NCBI RefSeq assembly: GCF_030316765.1 | Contig: NZ_JASZYT010000002.1 | Span: 310,001 to 374,000 of the forward strand | Length of the DNA: 64,000 nucleotides | DNA from: Variovorax saccharolyticus | GTDB lineage: Bacteria > Pseudomonadota > Gammaproteobacteria > Burkholderiales > Burkholderiaceae_C | Direction of reading: 5' to 3' | Part shown: positions 34,462 to 43,419 of the stretch, piece by piece | Position numbering within the stretch: position 1 is the stretch's first letter | Layout of the letters: the number at the start of each line of letters is the position of its first letter | Position numbers and translations under genes: made by a program | Notes under the pieces: model-generated | What the model saw: the letters and a program-made list of their open reading frames with translations, nothing else | What the model was told of the DNA's origin: nothing | The model's database searches: none

Positions 34462-36174
34462 TCAGGCGGTGGCGGCCTGCTTCGTGGCCGTGGCGTTCCA
34501 TGGCGCCGGCACCGCGTCGGGTGCGAGCGGGTCGCGCGGCAGCACGCGGTGCAGCAGCACGCCCTGCGCCCACTGGATGCGTTGCGTGGAGCCGCTGCGC
34601 GCGCCTTCCCAGGCCATCGCGATCGCGCTGCAGCTGTGATAGAGCGCAGAGGCGACCTGGCGTGCCAGCACGTCGCCGCCTTCTTGCGCCGCGGTCGCGG
34701 CCAGGGCCGCAGCGCGCGCCAGCGCGTCGCGCAGCGCCTGGGCGAAAGCCGGCGCCAGGGCGCAGTCGTCGAGCAGTCCGCCGAAGTGCGCCTGCAGCGC
34801 GGGCAGCGACTCCTCGCGCTTGATGGCGCGGATGACGTCGAGCGCGACGATGTTGCTGGTGCCTTCCCAGATCGAGCCCAGGTGGGCGTCGCGCAGCAGC
34901 CGCGGGTCGCTCCATTCCTCGATGTAGCCGCAGCCGCCGCGGACTTCCATCGCGTCGCCCGTCACCTTGCGGGCGTCGCGGCAGGCGCGGAACTTGATGA
35001 GCGGCGTCAGGATGCGCAGCAGCGCGTAGGCGCCTGCCTCCCCGCCGTCCGAGCGCGCCAGCGCCTGCGCGGTCTGGAACACCATGGTGCGGGCCTGCTC
35101 CGCCGGCAGCCTGAGCTTTTGCAGCTGCCGCTGCATCAGCGGCATGTCGGCCAGCCGGCGGCCGAAGGCGCGGCGTTCGCTGGCGATGTACTCGGCCTCG
35201 GCGACCGCCCGGCGCATCAGGCCGGCGGCGCGCACGCCGTTCGACAGGCGCGAGTTGTTGACCATGTCGGCCATCTGCTGGAAGCCGCGGCCCTGCTCGC
35301 CGACCAGGTAGGCGACCGCGCCCTCGAGCCGGATCTCGCCGCTGGCCATCGAGCGGGTGCCGAGCTTGTCCTTGAGGCGCAGGATGCGGTAGTGGTTGGC
35401 GCTGCCGTCCGCCAGCTGCTTCGGCAGCAGGAACAGCGACACGCCCTTCATGCCGGCCGGCGCGTCGGCGGCGCGCGCCAGCACCATCGCGAAGTCGGCA
35501 TCGGGGTTGGAGCAGAACCACTTGTCGCCCTCGAGGCGCCACTGGCCGGCCTCGTCCCTGCGGGCCAGCGTGAGCGTGGCGGCGATGTCGGAGCCCGCCG
35601 CCTGCTCGGTCATGAACATCGCGCCCTGGGCCAGGGTGTCGAAGTCCAGCGACTGGAAGCGCGGCAGGAAGCGCTCGACCAGCTCCGGGCTGCCGAACTT
35701 CTTCAGCGTGCGGGCCAGCGAATCGGTCATCGAGACCGGGCAGCACAGGCCGAACTCGGCCTGCACGAAGAGATAGGTCAGCACGTACTTGACCAGCGGC
35801 GGCATCTTGCCCTTCCAGCCCAGGGTCTCGTCGCGGTGCGACATCGCGGCCAGGCCGAACTCGCTGAGCGCCAGGCGCTCCATCTCGACATAGGCCGGGT
35901 GCTTGATCACCTTCTGCTGGTCGATGCCGGTGCGGGTGCGCAGCGACAGCGTCGGCGGGTTCTTGTCGGCGGTCTGGGCCAGCTCGTCGAGCCGGCCGCC
36001 GGCCAGGGCGCCCAGGCGCTCGAAGTGCGGGCGCATGTGCAAGGCCAGCTCGGGCGGCAGGTAGAGCGCGAGCAGATGCTCGAGCTCGGTGTCGGTGGTG
36101 AAGAGGTTCTGCCCATGGCGGTCGGGCACCGGATGGGCGGGGGAATCAACGCGGGTTGCGGGGCTGCTGGGCAT
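34462..36174 (-). CDS. Acyl-CoA dehydrogenase, AidB-like
   Basis: 570 residues, longer than the usual 380-residue acyl-CoA dehydrogenases and in the AidB/large group range. FAD/substrate loops QGAMFMTEQAAGSDIA and KWFCSN are recognisable; the C-terminal IWEGTSNIVALDVIRAI matches the catalytic/adenine loop of this group. A C-terminal extension of about 120 residues follows. It would oxidise an acyl-CoA at C2-C3; AidB itself binds DNA, but the operon with Bug receptor and CoA-transferase points to catabolism. It is divergent from the LysR regulator with a clear palindrome in the 106-bp gap. Confidence 0.88.
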   Translation of the reverse strand: MPSSPATRVDSPAHPVPDRHGQNLFTTDTELEHLLALYLPPELALHMRPHFERLGALAGGRLDELAQTADKNPPTLSLRTRTGIDQQKVIKHPAYVEMERLALSEFGLAAMSHRDETLGWKGKMPPLVKYVLTYLFVQAEFGLCCPVSMTDSLARTLKKFGSPELVERFLPRFQSLDFDTLAQGAMFMTEQAAGSDIAATLTLARRDEAGQWRLEGDKWFCSNPDADFAMVLARAADAPAGMKGVSLFLLPKQLADGSANHYRILRLKDKLGTRSMASGEIRLEGAVAYLVGEQGRGFQQMADMVNNSRLSNGVRAAGLMRRAVAEAEYIASERRAFGRRLADMPLMQRQLQKLRLPAEQARTMVFQTAQALARSDGGEAGAYALLRILTPLIKFRACRDARKVTGDAMEVRGGCGYIEEWSDPRLLRDAHLGSIWEGTSNIVALDVIRAIKREESLPALQAHFGGLLDDCALAPAFAQALRDALARAAALAATAAQEGGDVLARQVASALYHSCSAIAMAWEGARSGSTQRIQWAQGVLLHRVLPRDPLAPDAVPAPWNATATKQAATA

Positions 36175-36228
36175 GTCTCGTCTCCTTTGTGGCTCGCATC
36201 TTTTCGCGCTTGACGATGCTTGTCCAAT

Positions 36229-36254
36229 ATCAGATACGTCTTGGTTGATCTGAT
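36229..36254. promoter_or_regulatory. LysR-type operator, inverted repeat
   Basis: ATCAGAT-N12-ATCTGAT between the acyl-CoA dehydrogenase operon (start 36174) and the divergent LysR gene (start 36281). The symmetric 7-bp arms and spacing fit a LysR-family recognition site that would serve both promoters. Confidence 0.65.
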
Positions 36255-36280
36255 CTGCCTATCGTGGAAAACTGCAAGCC

Positions 36281-37180
36281 ATGGAACTGCGTCATCTGCG
36301 TTATTTCGTCGTGCTGGCCGAGGAGCTTCACTTCGGCCGGGCAGCGCGCCGGCTGGCGATTTCGCAACCGCCGCTGAGCGTCGCCATCCGGCAGCTCGAG
36401 GAATCGGTCGGCGCGCGGCTGTTCGATCGCAACAGCAAGGAGGTGCGGATGACGCCGGCCGGCCAGGCGCTGCAGGTCTCGGCCCGCCTGCTGCTGCGCC
36501 AGGCGGAAGAGGCCGCGCTGGAGGCGCACGACGTCTCGCGCGGGTCGGCCGGCCGGCTGCGGATCGGCTTCGTCGGCGCCATGCTCTACCGTGGCCTGCC
36601 GCAGGCGCTGGCCAAGTACCAGGCCCTGCATCCGGCGGTGCGCGTGACGCTGGCGGAGCTCAACTCGGGCGAGCAGATCACCGAGCTGCTGCATGACCGG
36701 CTGGATGTCGGTTTCGTCCACACCAGCCGCATGCCGGCCGAGCTGCGCCATGCGCTGCTGTTGTCGGAGCCCTTCCTCGCCTGCCTGCCGGTCGGGCATC
36801 GGCTGGCGCGCCGGCGCACGGTGGCCGTGGCGAGCCTGCGCGACGAAGCCTTCGTGCTGTTTTCACGCAGCGCATCGCCCGACTACCACGAGCGCATCCT
36901 CGCGATCTGCGCCGATGCCGGCTTCCGGCCCGAGGTGCGGCACGAGGTGCGGCACTGGCTGTCGGTGGTCTCGCTGGTCTCCCAGGGCATGGGCGTGGCG
37001 CTGGTGCCGAGCGCGCTGCAACGCACCGCGCTGCGGGGCGCGGTGTTTCGTCCGCTCGAAGAAGAAGCGGCCGGCTCCGACGCCTACTGCGTGTGGCGCG
37101 ACGGGCCCGAGAACGCGGTGGTGCAGGGCTTTCTTCGCGTGGCGCGCGCCGTCACGCTGGCGCCCGTCGATCAGGCGTAG
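36281..37180 (+). CDS. LysR-family transcriptional regulator
   Basis: 299 residues, standard LTTR length. An N-terminal HTH (MELRHLRYFVVLAEELHFGR, AISQPPLSVAIRQLEE) and a periplasmic-binding-like effector domain (about 90-295). It is divergent from the acyl-CoA dehydrogenase operon with an inverted repeat between, so it is its likely regulator, with the imported acid or its CoA ester as effector. CatM/BenM-like in its first 60 residues (ELHFGRAARRL). Its stop overlaps the SrkA stop on the other strand by 10 bp. Confidence 0.92.
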   Translation: MELRHLRYFVVLAEELHFGRAARRLAISQPPLSVAIRQLEESVGARLFDRNSKEVRMTPAGQALQVSARLLLRQAEEAALEAHDVSRGSAGRLRIGFVGAMLYRGLPQALAKYQALHPAVRVTLAELNSGEQITELLHDRLDVGFVHTSRMPAELRHALLLSEPFLACLPVGHRLARRRTVAVASLRDEAFVLFSRSASPDYHERILAICADAGFRPEVRHEVRHWLSVVSLVSQGMGVALVPSALQRTALRGAVFRPLEEEAAGSDAYCVWRDGPENAVVQGFLRVARAVTLAPVDQA

Positions 37181-38220
37181 AGCGGTTCCTCGGCCATCGC
37201 CTCGCACTGGTCCTGCAGCATCTGGATCTGGCCTTTCCAGTAGTCGCTCGAACCGAACCACGGGAAGTTGATCGGGAAGATCGGGTCTTCCCAGCGCCGC
37301 GCGAGCCAGGCGCTGTAGTGGATCAGGCGCAAGGTGCGCAGCGGCTCGACCAGCGCCAGCTCGCGGCGATCGAAGTCGCGGAACTGCTCGTAGCCGTCGA
37401 GCAGGCCGCTCAGCTGCCCGGTCTGCTGCGCGCGGTCGCCCGACAGCAGCATCCAGAGATCCTGCACCGCGAAGCCGGTGCGGGCGTCGTCCAGGTCGAC
37501 GAAGTGCGGGCCCCCGTCGGGGCGGTCGGTCGGCGTCCAGAGGATGTTGCCCGGATGCACGTCGCCATGCAGCCGCAGCCGCTTGAGGGCAGGGTCGCTG
37601 TCGCCGTCATGGCCGGTGCCGAGCGCGGTGGCGGCGATCATCTCGAAGGCGGCGTTGCAGGCGGTCTCCCATTCGCGCTGGACGTCGAGCGGCACCATCT
37701 CGTGGCCGAGCAGCCAATCGCGCGATGCGAGGCCGAAGGTCTGGAGGTCGAGTGCAGGGCGCGCCGCGAACGGCGTGCGGGAGCCGACCGCATGGATGCG
37801 CGCGAGAAAGCGGCCGACCCATTCGAGCACCTCGAAGTCGTCGAGCTCGGGCGCGCGGCCGCCGCGGTAGGGGCTGACGCTGAAGGCGAAGCCGCCGTGC
37901 TGGTGCAGCGTGCGGCCATCGACCGCGATCGGCGCCACGGCAGGCACTTCGGCCGCCGCGAGTTCGAGGGCGAAGGCGTGTTCCTCGAGGATCTCGTCTT
38001 CGCTCCAGCGGCCCGGCCGGTAGAACTTGACCACCACGGCGCTGCGGTCTTCCAGGTGGACCTGGTAGACGCGGTTCTCGTAGGAGTTGAGCGCAGTGAG
38101 GCGGCCGTCGCCGTGCAGGCCGAGCGCCGACAGCGCATCGAGCACCACGTCGGGCGTCAGGCTTTCGTAGGGGTGTGCGGCGGGAGCGGCACCGGGGGGA
38201 GGGGAGTTGGAAAGGGGCAC
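37171..38220 (-). CDS. srkA: Stress response kinase A (YihE)
   Basis: About 349 residues. Aminoglycoside-phosphotransferase-like Ser/Thr kinase closely following E. coli SrkA: LNSYENRVYQV, VVKFYRPGRWS, LEEHAFALEL, catalytic loop LRLHGDVHPGNILW, metal site FVDLDDART and the QDLWMLLSGD segment. SrkA counters stress-triggered death. The start is uncertain: the open frame extends to an ATG at 38373, but the first 50 residues of that reading look non-coding; a GTG at 38220 gives a leader of about 18 residues before the family starts. Cytosolic. The gene is convergent with the LysR gene. Confidence 0.85.
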   Translation of the reverse strand: MPLSNSPPPGAAPAAHPYESLTPDVVLDALSALGLHGDGRLTALNSYENRVYQVHLEDRSAVVVKFYRPGRWSEDEILEEHAFALELAAAEVPAVAPIAVDGRTLHQHGGFAFSVSPYRGGRAPELDDFEVLEWVGRFLARIHAVGSRTPFAARPALDLQTFGLASRDWLLGHEMVPLDVQREWETACNAAFEMIAATALGTGHDGDSDPALKRLRLHGDVHPGNILWTPTDRPDGGPHFVDLDDARTGFAVQDLWMLLSGDRAQQTGQLSGLLDGYEQFRDFDRRELALVEPLRTLRLIHYSAWLARRWEDPIFPINFPWFGSSDYWKGQIQMLQDQCEAMAEEPLYA

Positions 38221-38430
38221 GTCGCCATTGTCGGGCTTCGGCGCCTCGCGCTGGTCAGGATTGCGACGGATGCCGTGGCCCGGGAGGCCCCGAAGCGGCG
38301 GACCATTGCACAGCGAGGGCGGTTTGTCATTCCAGTCGAACCCTTGGACGAACCTCTGCCGCCCTGCTAGCATTTTCCAAAACCGACAGCCTGCGCCGAG
38401 CCGGGGTTGCAGAACGGGGGTAGGAGAGCC

Positions 38431-39156
38431 ATGGTGAATTCACTGATCGCCTACTGCGGCGCCGCCGCGGTTCCCGACGATGCATGGATGCGCTGGAACG
38501 TCGATCCGATTCTGATCGCAGCGCTGGCCATCCTGGCCTTCGGCGTGGCGCGGGGCCGCGCATCCGATGCGCGTGCCGGCTGGGGTGCCATCGCGTTGAT
38601 GGCGGTGGTCTTCATCTCGCCTCTTTGCGCCTTGTCGTCGGCGCTCTTCTCGGTTCGCGTGCTGCACCACGTGATCCTCATCGCCGCCGTGGCGCCGCTG
38701 CTCGCGCTGGCGTTCCCGCAGCGTCGCGCGGGCCGGGTGCCGCTGGCGATGCTGGTCGCGGTCCACGCGGTCGTCCTCTGGCTCTGGCATGCACCCGGAC
38801 CCTATGCCTGGGGGCTGGCCAGCGTGCCGGCCTACTGGCTGATGCAGCTCACGCTGCTCGGCAGCGCCTGGCTGCTGTGGCGGGCCGTCCTGTCGCCGGC
38901 CACGCCTTCGGGCCTGGCGCTGGTCGCGCTCGCCGTGACGATCGGGCAGATGGGTCTGCTGGGCGCCCTGATCGTCTTCGCGGCGCAGCCCCTCTATCCG
39001 GTGCACTTCGCGAGCACCCTGGCCTGGGGCTTCACGCCGCTGGCCGACCAGCAGCTCGCCGGCCTGCTGATGTGGGTGCCGGCGATGCTGCCCTACCTGG
39101 GCGCCGGACTCTGGCGCGCCTGGACCAGCCTGCGGCCCGCGGAGGTGGCCCTGTGA
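38431..39156 (+). CDS. ctaG: Cytochrome c oxidase assembly protein CtaG (caa3 type)
   Basis: 241 residues with about seven membrane spans; the caa3-type CtaG family (not the Cox11 copper chaperone). HHVILIAAVAPLLAL and the WHAPGPYAW segment are typical; the AGLLMWVP motif closes the fold. It supports maturation of CuB/haem oxidases. It begins the oxidase operon with TAGGAGAG six nt upstream of ATG, and its stop overlaps the next gene's GTG. Inner membrane. Confidence 0.85.
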   Translation: MVNSLIAYCGAAAVPDDAWMRWNVDPILIAALAILAFGVARGRASDARAGWGAIALMAVVFISPLCALSSALFSVRVLHHVILIAAVAPLLALAFPQRRAGRVPLAMLVAVHAVVLWLWHAPGPYAWGLASVPAYWLMQLTLLGSAWLLWRAVLSPATPSGLALVALAVTIGQMGLLGALIVFAAQPLYPVHFASTLAWGFTPLADQQLAGLLMWVPAMLPYLGAGLWRAWTSLRPAEVAL

Positions 39157-39665
39157 CGACCTTTCTCAAGTTCGTCCATCTGGCGACGATCGCGGTCTGG
39201 TCGGGCGGCTTGCTGGTGCTGCCCCTTCTGTTCTGGCAGCGGCGCGGGCTCGAGGCCGGGGCCGAGCTCGACCGGCTGCACCGGATCGTCCGGCTGGTGT
39301 ATGTGGAGCTGACCTCGCCCGCCGCCTTCGTCGCGGTCGGCAGCGGCACCGCGCTGATCTTCCTGCAGGCCACCTACGAGGAGTGGTTCTCGATCAAGAT
39401 GGTGCTGGTCGGCATCATGGCGATGCTGCACGTGGTGGCGGGGCTGGTGGTGCACCAGCTGTTCTCGCCCACCGGCCGCTTCGGGCGCTTCTCGTTCATC
39501 AGCTTGTCGGTCACCTACGCGGTGCTGATCCTCGCCATCCTGTGGGTGGTGCTGGCCAAGCCGCAGATCGACTCGAACCAGTTCGCCACCCACCTGTTCG
39601 AGCCCGGCGGCCTGTCACGCCTGTGGCATCAGTCCTTCGGCGACACCAGGATGCCGATGCCATGA
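39153..39665 (+). CDS. CopD-family membrane protein
   Basis: 170 residues, start GTG overlapping the ctaG stop in GTGA. Four predicted spans; KFVHLATIAVWSGGLLVLPLLFW with a His and Trp typical of CopD, and a second LHVVAGLVVHQLF segment. Such proteins often accompany CtaG and are thought to help copper or haem delivery. The last 37 bp overlap the 3' end of the DUF2231 gene on the other strand. Function by homology only. Confidence 0.75.
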   Translation: MTTFLKFVHLATIAVWSGGLLVLPLLFWQRRGLEAGAELDRLHRIVRLVYVELTSPAAFVAVGSGTALIFLQATYEEWFSIKMVLVGIMAMLHVVAGLVVHQLFSPTGRFGRFSFISLSVTYAVLILAILWVVLAKPQIDSNQFATHLFEPGGLSRLWHQSFGDTRMPMP

Positions 39666-40138
39666 TCGAACACCAGCTTGCCCCCATGCCAGCCGGCGAA
39701 GCCGACCATGACGGACGCCAGCACCGACAGCATCAGGCCGTGCGGCAGCACCGAGGCCGGGTCGGTCAGGCGCAGGCCCCAGCTGGCGCCCGAGATGGCG
39801 ACCAGCGTCATGGCCGCGATGGCATGCGACCAGCTGGCCTCGTGCAGCCGGATGCCGCGAACCAGCAGCAGCTCGCCGGTGCCGACCAGGCTGGCCGCGA
39901 CGCCGCTCCAGAAGGCCATGCCGGCGGCCCACAGTCCCGCCCGCAGCCAGAACACATCGCCCGACCACCAGTAGAAGACATCGACGCCGAGCGTGGCGAC
40001 CACGAACGCGACCGGGAAGTGCACCAGCATCACGTGCAGCGGATGGCCGACCAGCGCGACCGCCGAACCGACTTCGAGCCGCTGCAGCTCGAGCATGACC
40101 TCGCTGCGGGGTGGGGTGGTGTCGCCTTTGTTCGCCAT
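39629..40138 (-). CDS. DUF2231 membrane protein
   Basis: 169 residues, start ATG at 40138 with AAGGAGA 6 nt upstream. Four spans with VGHPLHVMLVHFPVAFVVA, the DUF2231 signature with paired His near the membrane. The family is thought to bind haem and is found next to cytochromes, but no role is known. It is inverted inside the oxidase operon: 3' overlap of 37 bp with the CopD gene, 33-bp divergent gap to coxB. That suggests separate control or a late insertion. Inner membrane. Confidence 0.8.
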   Translation of the reverse strand: MANKGDTTPPRSEVMLELQRLEVGSAVALVGHPLHVMLVHFPVAFVVATLGVDVFYWWSGDVFWLRAGLWAAGMAFWSGVAASLVGTGELLLVRGIRLHEASWSHAIAAMTLVAISGASWGLRLTDPASVLPHGLMLSVLASVMVGFAGWHGGKLVFDHGIGILVSPKD

Positions 40139-40171
40139 GGTGCGTCTCCTTCTTCGCAGCGGGTGCTTCCG

Positions 40172-40882
40172 ATGAGCGGCCATCGTAGCGGCTTGCGCGC
40201 GGCGCTCCAAGCCGCATCGCTGGCGATGCTGTGCGGCTGCAGCGGGCCGCTCTCGACGCTCGATCCCTCCGGGCCCGCCGCGGCCTCGATCGCGACCATG
40301 TGGTGGGTCATGCTGATCGGCTCGGCCTTGCTGTTCCTGCTCGTCGTCGGCATCTTCATCCTGGTGATCCGGCGGCCGGGCTGGGGCTCGAGCGTCTCGC
40401 CGACGCGCTGGATCGTGCTCGGCGGCCTGGTGCTGCCGGCCCTCGTGCTGCTGCCCTTGCTGGCCTACGGCCTGGTCACCGGCGAGCGCCTGCTGCCGCT
40501 GCCAGGCAGCGCGCCGCCGCAGCGCATCGAGGCGATCGCCTCGCAGTGGACCTGGACCTTCCGATATCCCGCACACGGCGGCGCCGAGACCCGCAACGTG
40601 CTGCTGCTGCCGGTCGGCCAGCCGGTCGACATGGTGGTGACGAGCAAGGACGTGATCCATGCCTTCTGGGTGCCGCGGCTCGCGGGCAAGGTCGATGCGG
40701 TGCCCGGGCGGGTCAACCGGCTGCGCATCCAGGCCGACCAGCCCGGCCGCTTCGAAGGCACCTGCGACGAGTTCTGCGGCACCGGCCACACGGGCATGCG
40801 CTTCGCGGTCATCGTGCATCGGCCGGAGGATTTTTCAGCCGCGTTGACGCAGGCGCTCTCAGCACCGGAGGCGAAGAAATGA
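40172..40882 (+). CDS. coxB: Cytochrome c oxidase subunit II
   Basis: 236 residues. N-terminal lipoprotein-like signal (LAMLCGC, Cys21 or Cys23), two spans at about 40-67 and 80-102, then the CuA cupredoxin. CuA ligands are complete: His163 (VIHAFW) and C198, E200, C202, H206, M209 in TCDEFCGTGHTGM. No cytochrome c domain is fused, so an external c donor or CuA-only entry is expected. It starts 33 bp from the divergent DUF2231 start and overlaps the subunit I-III start (ATGA at 40879). Periplasmic domain exposed. Confidence 0.93.
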   Translation: MSGHRSGLRAALQAASLAMLCGCSGPLSTLDPSGPAAASIATMWWVMLIGSALLFLLVVGIFILVIRRPGWGSSVSPTRWIVLGGLVLPALVLLPLLAYGLVTGERLLPLPGSAPPQRIEAIASQWTWTFRYPAHGGAETRNVLLLPVGQPVDMVVTSKDVIHAFWVPRLAGKVDAVPGRVNRLRIQADQPGRFEGTCDEFCGTGHTGMRFAVIVHRPEDFSAALTQALSAPEAKK

Positions 40883-43419
40883 GTGGACCCGTCGTCGATC
40901 CGCAGCCAGGAGGCGCCCGCGCACTGCGGCTGCACCGGGAGCTGAACAAGATCTGGGCCACCGGGCCGGGATGGCAGCGGCTGGCCGCGGTCAACCATTC
41001 GGTCATCGGCATGCGGATGTTCATCACGTCCTTCGTCTTCTTCCTCATCGCCGGGCTGCTGGGCATGCTGACCCGCGTGCAGCTGGCCACGCCGCATTCG
41101 CTGTTCCTCGACCCCGAGACCTACAACCAGGTGTTCTCGGTGCACGGCTCGATGATGCTGTTCCTGTTCGCGATCCCGATGGTCGAGAGCTTCGCGGTCT
41201 ACCTGACGCCGAAGATCCTCGGAACCCGCGACTTCGCCTTCCCGCGGCTCACGGCCTACGGCTACTGGTGCTATCTGTTCGGCGCCTCGATCGTGACCGT
41301 CTCGCTGATCTTCGGCGTCGCGCCCAACAGTGGCTGGTTCATGTACACGCCGCTGAGCTCCAACGCCTTCACGCCGGGCGTGAATGCCGACGTCTGGCTG
41401 CTCGGCATCACCTTCGTCGAGATCTCGGCGCTGTCGCTGGCGATGGAGATCGTGGTGTCGGTCCTCAAGATGCGCGCGCCGGGGATGTCGCTCGACCGCA
41501 TGCCGATCTTCGGCTGGTACATCCTGGTCACCGCGATGATGATGATCGTCGCCTTCCCGCCGCTGATCCTGGCCTCGATCCTGCTCGAGCTCGAGCGCGC
41601 CTTCGGCATGCCTTTCTTCGATCCGACGCGCGGCGGCGATTCGCTGCTGTGGCAGCACCTGTTCTGGCTCTTCGGCCATCCGGACGTCTACATCATCTTC
41701 CTGCCGATGGCCGGCGTGCTGTCGACCATGATCCCGGTCTTCGCCAACCGGCAGCTGGTGGGCTACCGCGCGATCGTGGTGGCGATCGTCGCGCTGGCCT
41801 TCCTGAGCTTCGGCATCTGGGTGCACCACATGTTCACGGTGGGCATCCCGCACCTGGCGCTGGCCTTCTTCTCGGCCGGCTCGGCGATCGTCGCGGTGCC
41901 GACCGCGGTGCAGGTCTTCGCCTGGCTGGCGACGCTGTCGCACGGCAGGCCGCGCTGGGACGTGCCGATGCTCTACGTCTTCGGCTTCTTCTTCGTCTTC
42001 GCGATGGGCGGGCTCACCGGCGTCATGCTCGCGATGGTGCCTTTCGACTGGCAGGCGCACGACACCTACTTCGTGGTCGCCCACATGCACTACGTGGTGG
42101 CCGGCGCGCTGGCCTTCCCGATGGTGGCGGCGCTCTACTACTGGCTGCCGCTCCTGACCGGGCGCGCCGCGGTGCAGCGCCTGTCGGTGCCGGCGTTCTG
42201 GCTGATCTTCGTCGGCTTCAACATGACCTTCTTCATGATGCACCTGACCGGCCTGCTGGGCATGCCGCGGCGCGTCTACACCTACCGCGGCGACGAAGGC
42301 TGGAACTGGCTCAACCTGCTGTCCTCGGTCGGCAGCTTCGTGATGACCATCGGCTTCGGGCTGCTGATCATCGACCTCGTGGTGCAGCTGCGCCATGGGC
42401 GCCGCGCGCGGCGCGACCCCTGGCGGGCCCAGACTTTCGAATGGGCGATGCCGATGCCGCCGGCGCCCTATGCCTTCGCATCGATCCCGCATGTCGGGCC
42501 GCAGACCGAGGGCGTGACGAAGTCCGAGCTGGCGGCTTCGCTGGCGCGCGGCGAGGGCTACCTGGGCGCCACGCGCAACGGCTGGCAGGAGGCGATGGGC
42601 GTGCACATCACGAGCGGCAAGCCCGAGCAGCTGATCGTGCTGCCGAACCCGACCTACCTGCCGCTGGTCACGGCGCTGTTCACGGGCGGCGCCGTGCTGG
42701 GCTTCCTGTTCAAGGCCTACTGGGTGTCGCTGGCGCTGGCGCTCGTCACCTTCGGCCTGTTCGTCTTCGCGGGGCGGCGCGCGGGCCTGCCGCGCGACTA
42801 CGGTCCCTTGCCCGTCGGCCTCGGCGTCTCGGTGCCGCCGCACACCGAGGCCGCGAGTTCGCCGTCCTGGCTGGCGCTGATCTGCGCCCTGGTCGCCAAC
42901 GGCACGCTGTTCACCTCGCTGGTGTTCGGCACCTTCTACCTCTGGCTGTCCGGCGGCGACTGGCAGAAGATGCCGCCGCCCGAACCGAGCCGGCTGCTGG
43001 CCTTCGGCGTGATCGCCTGCCTGGTGGTCGCGGCGGTGGCGGCGCGCGGCTCGCTCAGGGTCGTGGTCGCCAGCGGCAAGACCTCGGGCTGGATGGCGAT
43101 CACCGCGCTCGCGCTGATGCTGGCGGCGGGGATGATCGTCGACTTGATCATCGGCGTCACGCCGCACCCGCGCGCGCATGCGCTCGGCGCCACCGCGTCG
43201 GTGCTGCTGGGCTATGTGGGCTTCCATGCCGCTGCCGGCCTGCTGTTCCTGATCAGCAACTTCCAGCGCGTGCGCAGCGGCTACATCTCGCGCTTGCGCT
43301 GCACCGACCTGCGCCTGACCCGGCTGTGGATCGACTACACGCTGGTGACCGGCGTCATCGCGCTGGGCCTGGTGCTGGCGCTGCCGTCGCTGGTCACGGT
43401 GCTGGGAGCCCGGCCATGA
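40879..43419 (+). CDS. Fused cytochrome c oxidase subunits I and III, atypical channels
   Basis: 846 residues: subunit I to about 545, then a degenerate subunit III (about 595-845). Metal ligands match Rhodobacter: His89 and His404 (haem a), His402 (haem a3), His267, His316, His317 (CuB), and the cross-link Tyr271. The usual proton-path residues differ: the K-channel motif GIKVFSW reads AVQVFAW (Lys to Gln345), HPEVYI reads HPDVYI (Glu to Asp269), and RMNNLSFW reads RLTAYGYW (Asn to Thr125), though Asp118 at the D-channel mouth is kept. It is therefore an O2 reductase with altered proton routes. ATG overlaps the coxB stop; the following gene overlaps its stop. Inner membrane. Confidence 0.92.
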   Translation: MSGPVVDPQPGGARALRLHRELNKIWATGPGWQRLAAVNHSVIGMRMFITSFVFFLIAGLLGMLTRVQLATPHSLFLDPETYNQVFSVHGSMMLFLFAIPMVESFAVYLTPKILGTRDFAFPRLTAYGYWCYLFGASIVTVSLIFGVAPNSGWFMYTPLSSNAFTPGVNADVWLLGITFVEISALSLAMEIVVSVLKMRAPGMSLDRMPIFGWYILVTAMMMIVAFPPLILASILLELERAFGMPFFDPTRGGDSLLWQHLFWLFGHPDVYIIFLPMAGVLSTMIPVFANRQLVGYRAIVVAIVALAFLSFGIWVHHMFTVGIPHLALAFFSAGSAIVAVPTAVQVFAWLATLSHGRPRWDVPMLYVFGFFFVFAMGGLTGVMLAMVPFDWQAHDTYFVVAHMHYVVAGALAFPMVAALYYWLPLLTGRAAVQRLSVPAFWLIFVGFNMTFFMMHLTGLLGMPRRVYTYRGDEGWNWLNLLSSVGSFVMTIGFGLLIIDLVVQLRHGRRARRDPWRAQTFEWAMPMPPAPYAFASIPHVGPQTEGVTKSELAASLARGEGYLGATRNGWQEAMGVHITSGKPEQLIVLPNPTYLPLVTALFTGGAVLGFLFKAYWVSLALALVTFGLFVFAGRRAGLPRDYGPLPVGLGVSVPPHTEAASSPSWLALICALVANGTLFTSLVFGTFYLWLSGGDWQKMPPPEPSRLLAFGVIACLVVAAVAARGSLRVVVASGKTSGWMAITALALMLAAGMIVDLIIGVTPHPRAHALGATASVLLGYVGFHAAAGLLFLISNFQRVRSGYISRLRCTDLRLTRLWIDYTLVTGVIALGLVLALPSLVTVLGARP

